DNA from: Acidaminobacter sp.
GTDB lineage: Bacteria > Bacillota_A > Clostridia > Peptostreptococcales > Acidaminobacteraceae
Length of the DNA stretch: 64,000 nt
Assembly (NCBI GenBank): GCA_009881125.1
Contig: WXFH01000007.1
Span: 1 to 64,000 of the forward strand
Reading direction: 5' to 3'
In this document: positions 26,889 through 37,100 of the stretch, piece by piece
Position numbering within the stretch: the stretch's first letter is position 1
Layout of the letters: the number at the start of each line of letters is the position of its first letter
Made by a program: the position numbers and the translations under genes
The notes under the pieces: generated by a model
Database searches by the model: none
Told to the model about the DNA's origin: nothing
Seen by the model: the letters and a program-made list of their open reading frames with translations, nothing else

Positions 26889-27536
26889 ATGGCGATTACA
26901 GCCGCAATGGTAAAAGAACTCAGAGAAGCAACAAGCGCAGGTATGCTCGAGTGCAAAAAAGCGCTTGAAGAAGCAAATGGCAACATGGAAGAAGCAGTCA
27001 AGCTCCTTCGTGAGCGCGGTCTTGCCAAAGCTGCGAAGAAAGCTGGCAGAATCGCCGCTGAAGGCATCGTCGCTTCCTATATTCACGGTGGACGCGTTGG
27101 CGTTATTGTTGAAATTAACTCTGAAACTGATTTCGTCTCTAAAAACGAAGAGTTCCAGCAGTTTGCCAAGGATATTGCAATGCAAATTGCAGCATCCAAT
27201 CCACTTTATGTTCGTCCGGAAGAAGTGCCTGCAGAAGTTATTGAGAGCGAAAAAGAAATTCTTCGCAATCAAGCACTCAATGAAGGCAAACCTGAGAAAA
27301 TCATCGATAAAATGGTTGAAGGCCGGGTACAAAAGTACTACAAAGAAGTCTGCCTTCTTGAGCAGCCTTTCATCAAAGATCCGGATGTCACCATTGATCA
27401 GCTTCTCAAGAACCTGATCGCTAAAATCGGTGAGAATATTTCCATCCGCCGTTTTGTCCGCTACGAAGTGGGCGAAGGCATTGAAAAGAAAACTGAAAAC
27501 TTTGCAGAAGAAGTTGCCAAGCAGCTTCAAGGCTAA
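26889..27536 (+). CDS. tsf: Elongation factor Ts (short form)
   Basis: EF-Ts recycles EF-Tu-GDP. The UBA-like N-terminus ([21 protein letters not shown]) and the core signature ([12 protein letters not shown]) are present. At 215 residues it is of the short class, as in Thermus and cyanobacteria, lacking the extra subdomain of the roughly 280-300-residue Bacillus and E. coli proteins. The ATG follows AGGAGGTC. A clear terminator follows. Confidence 0.97.
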   Translation: MAITAAMVKELREATSAGMLECKKALEEANGNMEEAVKLLRERGLAKAAKKAGRIAAEGIVASYIHGGRVGVIVEINSETDFVSKNEEFQQFAKDIAMQIAASNPLYVRPEEVPAEVIESEKEILRNQALNEGKPEKIIDKMVEGRVQKYYKEVCLLEQPFIKDPDVTIDQLLKNLIAKIGENISIRRFVRYEVGEGIEKKTENFAEEVAKQLQG

Positions 27537-27565
27537 TTTTCAGTCTTCAAAATCAAATCAAAGAT

Positions 27566-27596
27566 AAAAAGAGAGGACCTTGGTCTTCTCTTTTTT
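27566..27596 (+). terminator. Terminator after tsf
   Basis: AAAGAGAGGACC pairs with GGTCTTCTCTTT around a two-base loop with one mismatch, ending in T6. Confidence 0.85.
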
Positions 27597-27714
27597 CAAG
27601 TATTGGCAGTCGATTCACAGAAATGAGCATGATATATTTTTGGTTACGGTTTAAAAAAAAGGATATTCAATGCAATGTGTAGAATTTTTTATCTATGAAA
27701 CAGGGGGTGTTCGC

Positions 27715-28428
27715 TTGAAACCGTTATATAAACGCGTCATATTGAAGTTGAGTGGGGAAGCGCTTGCGGGTGATAAGGGTTTTGGACTTGATGAACAGAC
27801 AGTACTTGATGTGGCCAGTCAGGTTAAGGAACTGGTCGGCATGGGTGTTGAAGTCGGCGTAGTCGTGGGCGGCGGCAATTTTTGGAGAGGACGTTCCGGT
27901 GGCGGTATGGACAGAAGCACCGCGGATCATATGGGCATGCTTGCGACCGTCATCAATTCTCTCGCAATGCAGGATGCCATTGAAAGTCTTGGACTTCCTA
28001 CACGCGTCCTCAGCGCCATTGAAATGCGTCAGATCGCTGAGCCTTATATCCGTCGCCGTGCGGTAAGACACCTTGAAAAGGGCAGAGTTGTCATTTTTGC
28101 GGCCGGCACCGGAAATCCTTACTTCTCGACGGATACGACCGCAGCCCTTCGAGCGGCTGAAATTGAAGCAGAAGTTATTCTCCTTGCCAAAAAGGTGGAC
28201 GGTGTTTATGATTCTGATCCTATGGTCAATCAGAATGCTGTCAAAATTGACACCCTCACTTATATAGATGTCCTCAACCGAGGACTTGGCGTCATGGATT
28301 CAACTGCCATTACACTTTGTATGGATAATCACATTCCAATTCTTGTGTTTGGACTGAAAGAGACGCATAATATCATTAAAGTCTGCTGTGGTGAAAATCT
28401 TGGTACTATCATTAGGGAGGTCAAGTGA
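27715..28428 (+). CDS. pyrH: UMP kinase
   Basis: PyrH phosphorylates UMP to UDP and is an essential allosteric enzyme. The start is TTG at 27715 with GGGGGTG at 27703-27709, giving 237 residues; the frame is open from ATG 27670 but without a ribosome site. Motifs are [22 protein letters not shown], and the aspartate-rich [16 protein letters not shown]. It begins pyrH-frr-uppS-cdsA; no promoter is convincing in the 27597-27714 gap. Confidence 0.97.
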   Translation: MKPLYKRVILKLSGEALAGDKGFGLDEQTVLDVASQVKELVGMGVEVGVVVGGGNFWRGRSGGGMDRSTADHMGMLATVINSLAMQDAIESLGLPTRVLSAIEMRQIAEPYIRRRAVRHLEKGRVVIFAAGTGNPYFSTDTTAALRAAEIEAEVILLAKKVDGVYDSDPMVNQNAVKIDTLTYIDVLNRGLGVMDSTAITLCMDNHIPILVFGLKETHNIIKVCCGENLGTIIREVK

Positions 28429-28430
28429 AG

Positions 28431-28988
28431 ATGATTCAGGATGTAAAAAAGGCTTTTGAAGAAAAAATGCAAAAAACACTTAATGTATTTAATGAAGAGC
28501 TTCACGCCATTCGCGCAGGCAGAGCGAATCCTCAGCTGCTCGACAGGGTTGTTGTCGATTACTATGGCTCTCCAACGCCGCTTAAGTCCTTGGCGACGAT
28601 CGCTGCACCAGAGCCGCGACTGTTGACGGTTCAACCTTATGATGCCAGCGCGCTGAGGGATGTTGAAAAAGCTATCCTTATCGCAGATTTGGGTTTCAAT
28701 CCGAGCAATGACGGAAAAATCATCCGCATCGCGATTCCAATACTGACAGAAGAGCGACGCAAAGATCTCATAAAAGTTGCAAAGAAGACGGGTGAGGAAG
28801 CCAAAGTCGCAATCCGCAATGAGCGTCGTGACGCGAATGACCGACTTAAAAAAATGAACAAGAACTCTGAAATTACGGATGATGATCTTAAGTCAGCGGA
28901 AGCGGATGTTCAGAAAATGACGGATAAATACATCAAGCAAATTGACGACCTTCTCGTACAAAAAGAGAAGGAAATCATGGAAGTTTAG
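28431..28988 (+). CDS. frr: Ribosome recycling factor
   Basis: RRF splits post-termination ribosomes together with EF-G. The ATG at 28431 gives 185 residues, the family norm; a GTG at 28425 overlapping the pyrH stop is an alternative. AGGGAGG at 28414-28420 serves both. Conserved segments are [17 protein letters not shown] and the long C-terminal three-helix bundle with [27 protein letters not shown]. Confidence 0.98.
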   Translation: MIQDVKKAFEEKMQKTLNVFNEELHAIRAGRANPQLLDRVVVDYYGSPTPLKSLATIAAPEPRLLTVQPYDASALRDVEKAILIADLGFNPSNDGKIIRIAIPILTEERRKDLIKVAKKTGEEAKVAIRNERRDANDRLKKMNKNSEITDDDLKSAEADVQKMTDKYIKQIDDLLVQKEKEIMEV

Positions 28989-29093
28989 TGTTAGTGTTAG
29001 AGTTTACAAGTCACTAGTCAGCGTATTGGGATTTGCTTTTGTGGGTTTTGACTGGAGAGACTGATGCGGCTTGCCGGGAGGGAGGAGACACCA

Positions 29094-29807
29094 ATGAAAC
29101 AGACAGAGCAACATTTGCCGAAACATATAGCCATAATTATGGACGGCAACGGCCGGTGGGCAGAAAAGCGTTTCATGCCCAGACTGTTTGGTCATAAAGC
29201 CGGTGTGGAAGCGCTGCGCTCAGTGATTTCAAGGTGTTCCAGCCTTGGCGTGGAAGTGTTGACACTCTATGCATTTTCAACTGAAAATTGGAAGCGTCCT
29301 GCTGATGAGGTTGGCGGCCTCATGGAACTTTTGGTTCAGTTTCTCCAAAAAGAGATTGCAGAGCTCCACAGAAACGGGATAAAGATTCGCTGCATTGGTG
29401 ATCTCAGCGCCCTTCCGGAGCGTGCTCAGGCAGAGGTTGAAAAAGCCCGGAGTCTGACAGAAAGCAATACGGGTTTAACAGTCAATATCGCGCTCAATTA
29501 CGGCGGCCGGGACGAACTACTTCGTGCAGCAAAGGGACTGGCCGCAGCTGTGGCCTCCGGGTCACTTGCGTTGGAAGAGATTACAGCGGACGCTTTTGAA
29601 AAGCATTTATATACTTCTGGCCAGCCTGATCCGGATCTGATTATTCGCACCAGTGGCGAGCAGAGGATCTCAAACTTTCTGCTCTGGCAATTGGCTTATT
29701 CTGAGTTCTATTTCACTGATGTGCTCTGGCCGGATTTTGATTCCAATGAGCTCGATAAAGCACTGGAGACTTATGCCAAACGCCATAGAAGGTTTGGTAA
29801 ACTGTGA
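29094..29807 (+). CDS. uppS: Undecaprenyl diphosphate synthase
   Basis: UppS makes the C55 lipid carrier for peptidoglycan by cis-prenyl transfer. The ATG at 29094 has GGGAGGAGG at 29077-29085 and gives 237 residues; an ATG at 29064 lies before that site. Motifs are [27 protein letters not shown], and [22 protein letters not shown]. The 100-base gap after frr has a direct repeat TAGTGT/TTAGTGTTAG and nothing else notable. Confidence 0.97.
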   Translation: MKQTEQHLPKHIAIIMDGNGRWAEKRFMPRLFGHKAGVEALRSVISRCSSLGVEVLTLYAFSTENWKRPADEVGGLMELLVQFLQKEIAELHRNGIKIRCIGDLSALPERAQAEVEKARSLTESNTGLTVNIALNYGGRDELLRAAKGLAAAVASGSLALEEITADAFEKHLYTSGQPDPDLIIRTSGEQRISNFLLWQLAYSEFYFTDVLWPDFDSNELDKALETYAKRHRRFGKL

Positions 29808-29816
29808 GGTGAGCCT

Positions 29817-30602
29817 GTGTCATCAAGATTGATCACCAGCCTGATAGGGCTGCCAATACTGATCGCCATCCTCTATGTGGGCGGACACCTGTTGACCGCA
29901 GCAGTGCTGCTGCTGACGCTGACTGCGCTGCATGAGCTGTTTAAAGGATTTAGAAGTATAGAAATACATGCCATGGAAAGATTGACAATGGCTGCCGTAC
30001 TGGCAATCTATGGCGGCTATGTCATGGCGCTGGACCAGATCTTTTATCTTTTCGTCGTTTCCGTATTTGTGATCATGCTGATGCTGATCAATTTATTCGG
30101 AAAGGCGTTACATATTTACGACATCAGCGCTACGGCACTCGGTTTTTTATATGTCGTTCTCCCATTTTTCCATATTGTGCTTGTGGCTGAGTTCGACAGC
30201 CTCTTCTTCATCAGCCTGGTGTTCTTGCTGGCTTGGGTGTCGGATACCTGTGCTTATTTTGCGGGACGTTTCTTTGGCAAGCACAAACTACTTCCGTCGG
30301 TTAGTCCTAAAAAGACAGTAGAAGGGGCTATAGGCGGTGTGGCAGGGACGGTTATCCTTGTAACAGCTTTTTCAGCCTTTCTGGAACCGGACTTTATCTG
30401 GTTTGCGGTCCCGCTGGGGTTGTTTGGAAGCGTTTCCGGCCAAATTGGCGATCTGATTGCGTCGAAGATTAAACGGATCATGGGAATCAAAGACTATGGG
30501 AAGTTGTTTCCAGGTCATGGCGGTGTGCTTGACCGATTTGACAGCATTATGATGACGGCGCCTATTGTCTATTATGTCGCCTATGTTTATAAACTGTTAT
30601 GA
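29817..30602 (+). CDS. cdsA: Phosphatidate cytidylyltransferase
   Basis: CdsA makes CDP-diacylglycerol, the precursor used by PgsA (56899 here). The GTG at 29817 lies nine bases after uppS, with GAGGTGAG before it. The 261-residue protein has about seven or eight membrane segments and the signature near the C-terminus: SDTCAYFAGRFFGKHKL, SPKKTVEGAIGG, and GGVLDRFDSIM. It ends the pyrH unit; a terminator follows at 30656. Confidence 0.96.
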   Translation: MSSRLITSLIGLPILIAILYVGGHLLTAAVLLLTLTALHELFKGFRSIEIHAMERLTMAAVLAIYGGYVMALDQIFYLFVVSVFVIMLMLINLFGKALHIYDISATALGFLYVVLPFFHIVLVAEFDSLFFISLVFLLAWVSDTCAYFAGRFFGKHKLLPSVSPKKTVEGAIGGVAGTVILVTAFSAFLEPDFIWFAVPLGLFGSVSGQIGDLIASKIKRIMGIKDYGKLFPGHGGVLDRFDSIMMTAPIVYYVAYVYKLL

Positions 30603-30655
30603 AGTGTAATTGATTTAATTGTTTTAAAGATCTTAAATAAAACAGCTGACTTGAT

Positions 30656-30687
30656 AGGCCGCCTTGATAAATTGAGGCGGCCTTTTC
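30656..30687 (+). terminator. Terminator after cdsA
   Basis: AGGCCGCCT at 30656-30664 pairs perfectly with AGGCGGCCT at 30675-30683, followed by TTTT. Confidence 0.85.
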
Positions 30688-30733
30688 GCGCAACTTTTTT
30701 TAGAATTCTTAAGGCGAGTTAGTTGAAATGCGG

Positions 30734-30739
30734 TATAAT
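30734..30739 (+). promoter_or_regulatory. -10 element upstream of dxr
   Basis: A perfect TATAAT stands 161 bases before the dxr start and shortly after the cdsA terminator. No good -35 is seen 16-18 bases upstream, so an activator or other context may be needed. It implies a leader of about 150 bases. Confidence 0.5.
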
Positions 30740-30760
30740 GAAAAATAGGCTGTGATGGTT

Positions 30761-30878
30761 TGCGGTCTCTTTGAAATGAATAATCGCGTAAAGGAGAGAA
30801 GGAATCAGTCCATTGTTGGAATCGGCCTGGGCATTGAGCAATTGAAGGTCCAGCTTAGTTAGCCCGCAGGATTTCAAA
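30761..30878 (+). promoter_or_regulatory. Candidate pseudoknotted leader of dxr
   Basis: TGCGG (30761-30765) can pair with CCGCA (30864-30868), and TTTGAAAT (30770-30777) with ATTTCAAA (30871-30878). The order of the arms makes this a pseudoknot. The dxr start that follows has no recognisable ribosome site. No known riboswitch class is recognisable to me. Confidence 0.3.
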
Positions 30879-30900
30879 ATTATGACTGACTCTGCTGCTT

Positions 30901-32082
30901 ATGAAAAATATTGTGATTTTGGGATCAACCGGTTCAATTGGGACTCAGGCGCTGGACGTCATTCGCGCTCATCCTGACAGGTTCAGGGTCGCGGCACTAA
31001 GCTGCAATCGAGGCATTGAAGCCTTCATGGCTCAGATAGAAGCCTTCAGACCCAGGCATGTCGCTGTCGCGGATGAGGCGCTCTACAGGGAATTAAAAGA
31101 AAAAACGGCCTTAGTGGACAGCGCCATAACCGTCCACGCCGGGCTGGCAGGTCTTCAGGAAATCGCTGCCCTTGAGAGCGCGGATACCGTTCTCGTGTCC
31201 ATTGTCGGCAATGCAGCACTGCTTCCAACTCTCTCCGCCATACGTGCCGGCAAGCGCATAGCTTTGGCCAGCAAAGAAGTCCTTGTGACTTCAGGGGAAC
31301 GTATTATGAAAGAGGCAGCGTATTATGGCGTCGAGCTTTTGCCTGTGGACAGTGAGCACAGCGCCTTATTTCAGGCACTTGAGGGTAATAGACGACAAAC
31401 CGTCGAAAAGTTGATTTTAACAGCATCCGGTGGACCGTTCAGGAGTCCTGAATGGCACAGAGACCGTCTTAAAAAGGTGACCTTTCAAGAAGCGCTTAAG
31501 CATCCCAACTGGTCCATGGGCAGCAAGATTACTATTGATTCATCCACGCTAATGAATAAAGGCCTCGAGGTTATAGAGGCCCGCTGGCTGTTTGATATCC
31601 CCTATGAGCACATTGATGTCTTGGTCCACAAGGAGAGTATTATTCATTCCATGGTCCAATATCATGACAGCTCAGTCATAGCGCAGCTCGGTCTTCCGGA
31701 CATGAAACTGCCCATTCTTTATGCTTTTGGTTATCCTGAGCGGATCCTATCTGATTTTGAGAGACTTGACCTTTCACGGATTGGCCAGCTTTCCTTTTCT
31801 GCACCTGACCATGAGCGCTTTCCATGCCTGAATCTGGCTTATAGAGCAGGCCGCATGGGAGGTTCGGCCACGACTGTGTTGAATGCTGCAAACGAAGCAC
31901 TGGTGGCTCGGTTTTTAAATGGGGAAATTGGCTTTTATGACATCAGTGATCGGATCGAGTCACTGCTGGATCAACATACAGTGATTCAAAATCCTGATTA
32001 TGACACTATTATGGAAATTGATGCAGATACCCGCAGACAAATATTCAAAGACAAGCACACAAGACAGGGAGTGAGCCTTTGA
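30901..32082 (+). CDS. dxr: 1-deoxy-D-xylulose 5-phosphate reductoisomerase
   Basis: Dxr makes MEP, the first committed step of non-mevalonate isoprenoid synthesis. The 393-residue protein begins MKNIVILGSTGSIGTQALDVI (NADPH fold) and has LASKEVLVTSGE, LPVDSEHSALFQ, LTASGGPF and MGSKITIDSSTLMNKGLEV. The start is fixed by homology, not by a ribosome site: nothing like GGAGG stands in the 20 bases before it. It overlaps rseP by four bases. ispG of the same pathway lies two genes on. Confidence 0.96.
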   Translation: MKNIVILGSTGSIGTQALDVIRAHPDRFRVAALSCNRGIEAFMAQIEAFRPRHVAVADEALYRELKEKTALVDSAITVHAGLAGLQEIAALESADTVLVSIVGNAALLPTLSAIRAGKRIALASKEVLVTSGERIMKEAAYYGVELLPVDSEHSALFQALEGNRRQTVEKLILTASGGPFRSPEWHRDRLKKVTFQEALKHPNWSMGSKITIDSSTLMNKGLEVIEARWLFDIPYEHIDVLVHKESIIHSMVQYHDSSVIAQLGLPDMKLPILYAFGYPERILSDFERLDLSRIGQLSFSAPDHERFPCLNLAYRAGRMGGSATTVLNAANEALVARFLNGEIGFYDISDRIESLLDQHTVIQNPDYDTIMEIDADTRRQIFKDKHTRQGVSL

Positions 32083-33080
32083 TCACCTTTATCAGCTATA
32101 TTGTCGTTTTTGGCGTGATCGTGTTCTTTCATGAGCTCGGACATTTTGCTGTAGCTAAGCTTCATAAAATAAAAGTTCTTGAGTTTGCCTTGGGCTTTGG
32201 CCCCAAGCTGGTCTCCAGAAAATTTGGAGAAACGGAATATGGGATCCGCGCCTTTCCCCTTGGTGGCTTTGTTAAAATGGAGGGTGAGGATACCCTCTCG
32301 GACGATCCGAGAAGTTTCCTGAATGCACCGGCTTGGAAAAGACTCACGGTACTGTTTTCAGGTCCGCTGATGAATTTTATTCTGGCAGTGCTCGTCTTCA
32401 CCATTGTAATGTGGGGGATAGGGTTCCCTGTTAATGCAGTAGGCGAACTGATTCCTGACATGCCGGCAGCATTGTCCGGTGAGCTGATGCCGGGCGACCG
32501 CATCCTTGAGATCAATGACGTCCCGACCCCGACCTGGAATGATGTGACCGCACAGATTGCTGTTCAGCCATCACTTAATATGGTCATTGAACGGGATGGG
32601 CAGCAGCTCGACATACAGCTGGAAGCGGTTCGTGATGCGGATGATACGCGTTATATTGTAGGCATTCGTCCGCTGACGGAACGCGACGCCCCTCGCGCTG
32701 TCTTTCTGGCAGCTCGCCAGACATGGGTTATGAGTACGGAGGTCATCAGCTTCCTGGCGTCACTTCCGGCAGGCGGGCAAGAAGGTGTCGAAATTGTTGG
32801 ACCGGTCGGCATGGCCAGCATGGTCGGCGAAGCGGCCAGAGGCGGCATTTACAATCTGCTGGCGCTGACGGGGCTTTTTTCGATCAACCTTGGAATTTTC
32901 AATCTCCTTCCGCTGCCTGCCCTTGATGGCGGCAGAATCTTCTTCGTCTTGGCAGAGCTGATCCTGCGCAGAAAAATTGACAAGGAAAAGGAAGGCCTGG
33001 TCCATCTTGCAGGTTTTGCGCTTTTAATGGCGCTGATGTTGTTTGTACTCTACAAGGACATTCTCAGACTGTTTCAGTAG
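32079..33080 (+). CDS. rseP: RseP/RasP site-2 membrane metalloprotease
   Basis: This protease cuts transmembrane segments of anti-sigma factors and leftover signal peptides. The start is TTG at 32079 in a TTGA overlap with dxr. Zinc ligands are in HELGH (18-22) within the first membrane helix; a PDZ domain spans about 115-195, and the third ligand is in NLLPLPALDGGR. About four membrane helices, 333 residues. Confidence 0.95.
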   Translation: MITFISYIVVFGVIVFFHELGHFAVAKLHKIKVLEFALGFGPKLVSRKFGETEYGIRAFPLGGFVKMEGEDTLSDDPRSFLNAPAWKRLTVLFSGPLMNFILAVLVFTIVMWGIGFPVNAVGELIPDMPAALSGELMPGDRILEINDVPTPTWNDVTAQIAVQPSLNMVIERDGQQLDIQLEAVRDADDTRYIVGIRPLTERDAPRAVFLAARQTWVMSTEVISFLASLPAGGQEGVEIVGPVGMASMVGEAARGGIYNLLALTGLFSINLGIFNLLPLPALDGGRIFFVLAELILRRKIDKEKEGLVHLAGFALLMALMLFVLYKDILRLFQ

Positions 33081-33112
33081 GCGTTAATGTCCATTCAAAA
33101 TGAGGTGAATTC

Positions 33113-34159
33113 ATGAGAAGATCAACTCGACAGGTTTTTGTAGGCAACGTTGGAATAGGATCAGATCATCCGGTCAGCATTCAATCCATGACGACCACGG
33201 ATACCAGGGATCCTGACGCTACGGTCGCACAAATACAGGCTCTCGCTTCTGCAGGCTGCGACATTGTCCGGTTGGCGGTGCCCGACTTTGAGGCTGCGGA
33301 CAAACTGCCTGAAATTATCAGGAGGAGTTCCATCCCCGTCGTCGCGGACATTCATTTTGATCACCGGCTTGCGCTGAAATCCATTGAAGCAGGCGCGGCT
33401 AAAATACGTCTGAATCCAGGCAATATTGGAAGTCTTGAACGCGTCAAGGAAGTCGTTGCCCTTGCAAAGGAACGTCAAGTTCCAATCAGGATAGGGGTTA
33501 ACGGCGGTTCCCTTGAAAAAGAACTGCTCGAAAAGTACGGCGGGGTTACACCTGAAGCTATTGTCGAAAGCGCCAGACGGCATCTTGAAATCTTGGAGAC
33601 GCTCCAGTTTGAGAATGTTATTGTCGCCTTGAAATCCTCTGATATTCAGACGACGATTCAAGCCTATAAACAACTATGCGCCTATACTGACGCGCCGTTT
33701 CACATAGGCTTGACGGAATCCGGCACCGTTTTTAAAGGCAGTATTCGTTCCTCCATAGCCATTGGGCATCTTTTGCTCGAAGGCATGGGAGACACACTTA
33801 GAGTGTCATTGACCGGAGACCCGCTCAATGAAATTCGAGTCGGCAAAGAAATTCTAAGTGCCCTTGGACTCAGAAAAGGCGGTATTCGCCTGATTTCCTG
33901 TCCGACCTGCGGCCGTTGCCAGATTGACCTTGAAAAGATTGCAGATGAGGTTGAACGCCGGGTGGAAGGTCTTGACAAAGACATAACGCTGGCCATTATG
34001 GGCTGTGCGGTCAATGGTCCGGGAGAAGCCCGTGAAGCAGATCTGGGTATTGCCGGAGGGAAAGGTGAAGCGCTGATTTTTAAAAAAGGCGTGATTCTAA
34101 AAAAAGCTCGGGAAGAAGATCTTGTTGAGGTCCTTCTCGAGGAAATAATGAAGCTGTAA
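33113..34159 (+). CDS. ispG: IspG, HMBPP synthase
   Basis: IspG converts MEcPP to HMBPP using a [4Fe-4S] cluster. The cluster cysteines are Cys263 and Cys266 (SCPTCGRC) and Cys298 (MGCAVNGPGEA). The 348-residue protein is of the shorter bacterial type with N-terminal TIM barrel (VQSMTTTDTRD as IQSMTTTDTRD). The ATG has GAGGTGA before it. It stands between rseP and polC, a common Clostridia order. Confidence 0.97.
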   Translation: MRRSTRQVFVGNVGIGSDHPVSIQSMTTTDTRDPDATVAQIQALASAGCDIVRLAVPDFEAADKLPEIIRRSSIPVVADIHFDHRLALKSIEAGAAKIRLNPGNIGSLERVKEVVALAKERQVPIRIGVNGGSLEKELLEKYGGVTPEAIVESARRHLEILETLQFENVIVALKSSDIQTTIQAYKQLCAYTDAPFHIGLTESGTVFKGSIRSSIAIGHLLLEGMGDTLRVSLTGDPLNEIRVGKEILSALGLRKGGIRLISCPTCGRCQIDLEKIADEVERRVEGLDKDITLAIMGCAVNGPGEAREADLGIAGGKGEALIFKKGVILKKAREEDLVEVLLEEIMKL

Positions 34160-34190
34160 AAATAAGCAGTCTTAGCAAAGGAAGAACATC

Positions 34191-37100
34191 ATGTCCATTC
34201 AGAACTGGCTTAAAGAACAATTTGATGATACTCTCCGTCTGGAAAGGGCAATCCTGATCAAGAAACCTGAGACCTTAAAGCTTCAGCTGTCTGCGGGTTA
34301 TTTTCCGGAGCCTGAAAAACTTGAGGCGTTTTTGTCGCGCGTGAAGCTGGAGCTGCCGGACGTCTGCGGACTGGACTGGGTCTGCAGTGTTGAAGCACCG
34401 GCATCTTCGGAGGATGAAGCCTCGCAGTCGAGTGAAAGACTTCACTGGGCTATTTATTGGCTGAAGCAGCAGGCACCCTCTGCAGCAGCCTTTCTCAAAA
34501 AAGAAGCTTTTGTGAGACAGAATGAAATCCAATATTGTCTTCACATTCCGGATCAGGTGACTTCTGAGCATTTAAGCAGCCGAAAAATTCTTGATTTATT
34601 GGAAAATAACTTTATGACACATTTTGGTGTGGATTTTAAGCTGACGCCCATTTATGACGTCGAAGGCTGCAGGGTAGCCTCAGATGCGCTGGACACGAAG
34701 AAAGAAACAGATCTGAAGTCTTTCATGGCAACGGTGCCGGTGAATGTGCCTAAGTCTGCACCGAAACCATCGGCAAAAAATCAGTGGAAAACGACTGAGC
34801 CACAGGATGATAGCGTACTGTACCGGTTCAAAATCAAGCGGCCGCTGACGCCTTTGGTTGAGCTGGCTGAAGAGGAAGGCACTTATGCCGTTGAAGCGGA
34901 AGTGCTGTCCCTGCAAACGCGGGAGCTTAAAACCGGAAAAGCTCTTTTGACCCTTTCAATGACGGACCGCACCAGCTCTCTGGGGGCCAAACTCTTTCTC
35001 AAGAGTGCCAAAGAAGCCCAGACCCTGCTCGAGAAGCTCAAGGTGGGCGGCTGGTACAAATTTGAGGGCACGCTGAGATACGACACTTTTGATAAGGAAA
35101 TGGCGCTGTATCTCAACAATATAAACACCGGCGAAGCGCCGCTGAGGCGAAGGGACGAGGCGCCTGTCAAGCGTGTTGAGCTGCACTGCCATACCAATAT
35201 GAGTGACATGGACGGCATCGCATCGGTAAAGACGCTGATTAAGCGGGCTATGGACTGGGGACACAAGGCCATAGCAGTTACGGATCACGGCGTTCTGCAG
35301 GCGTTTCCTGAGGCCATGGAAACAGCCAGGGGCAAGGATATCAAGATCCTTTACGGCATGGAAGGGTATCTGATTGATGACGAGGTCAAAATTGTCAGGT
35401 CCTCAAAGGGGCAGACTCTGGACGCGGATTTTGTGGTGTTTGACATTGAAACCACTGGACTGAATCCAAAGCATGACAAGATTATCGAAATTGCCGCGGT
35501 CCGGATTGAGGGCGGACAAGTTGCGGAGACCTTTACGGCGCTGATCGATCCCCACGAGCCCCTCAGTGAGAAAATCAAAGAGCTCACGGGCATTGAAGAT
35601 GAGCATTTGACCGGGCAGCCAGGAATCGAGGAAATTTTGCCGCGATTCCTGGAATTTGCACGGGGGGCCGTTCTGGTCGCCCACAACGCGGGGTTTGATA
35701 CGGGATTTGTACGGGAAGCCTGCAGTCACCACGGATACCCCTATGATATGACTTCTGTAGATACCCTTGGACTTAGCCGATTGTTGTTAAAAGACCTTAA
35801 GCGTCACAGGCTCAACATGGTTGCCAAACATCTCGGCGTCAAGCTTGAAAACCACCATAGAGCACTGGATGACGCAGCGGCCACTGCGGAGATCTTTATC
35901 AAGCTGGCGGCGCGCCTGCGTGAGGAGGGCGTCACAGATCTTAACGGGCTGACCCGGTTCGCATCAGAAACCATGAGTCACACTATGATGGACTCCCACC
36001 ATATTATTATTCTAGTCAAGAATCTTCAGGGTCTTAAGTCTCTCTATGAATTGGTGACCCATTCCCATATGAAGACCTTCTACAAAAAGCCGCGTATTCC
36101 GAGAAGTCTCCTGGAGGATCGAAGGGAGAACCTGATTCTGGGCTCAGCCTGTGAAAGCGGGGAGCTGTTCAAGGCGCTGGTGGAGAATCGAAGCGAAGAA
36201 GATGTTGAAAAAATCGCTCGCTTTTATGACTTTCTAGAAATCCAGCCTCTGGGCAACAATCAGTTTATGATTGAAAAAGGACTTGTGCAAAACCAGGAGG
36301 CCCTGAAGACGATCAATAATAAGATCGTCGATTTGGGCGCGCGGCTTGGAAAGATAGTTGCCGCAACTTGTGATGTCCATTTTCTGGATCCGGAGGATGA
36401 GGTTTATCGCCGGATCCTCATGGCGGGGCAAGGTTACGGTGACGCTGAAAATCAACCGCCGCTGTTTTTCAGGACGACGGCTGAGATGCTCCAGGAATTT
36501 GACTATTTGGGGAAGGATACCGCTTACCAGGTTGTCGTTGAAGCAACAAACAAAATCGCGGACCAGGTTGAATCCCTGCTGCCTATTCCGGACGAGACTT
36601 TCCCGCCTATTATTGAGGGCTCCGAGGAAGAACTGCGCCGTCTCTGCGTCGACAAGGCCGTCAGGATGTATGGCAGTCCGCTGCCGGAGCTGGTGGAAAA
36701 GCGCCTTGAACGGGAGCTGAATTCCATCATTTCAAACGGATATGCCGTCATGTACATCATTGCCCACAAACTGGTCAAAAAATCCATGGAAGACGGTTAT
36801 CTGGTTGGCAGCCGGGGCTCCGTAGGCTCATCTCTGGCAGCAACCATGTGTGATATTACTGAGGTCAACCCGCTGCCGCCTCATTACCTTTGCCCAGAGT
36901 GCAAGTATTCTGAGTTTATGACCATGGCAGGAGATATCAGCGGTGCGGACCTTCCGGACAAAGATTGTCCTGTATGCGGCGTGAAATTCGGCAAGGATGG
37001 CCATGATATCCCATTTGAGACATTCCTTGGTTTTGAAGGTGACAAGGAACCGGATATAGACCTCAACTTTGCCGGTGTCTACCAGGCGACTGCCCACAAA

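Noticed and set aside
30776..30862. A 28-codon open frame in the dxr leader (MNNRVKERRNQS...)
   Set aside because: It has no ribosome site and no known relative, and overlaps the candidate RNA structure. Not called as a gene.
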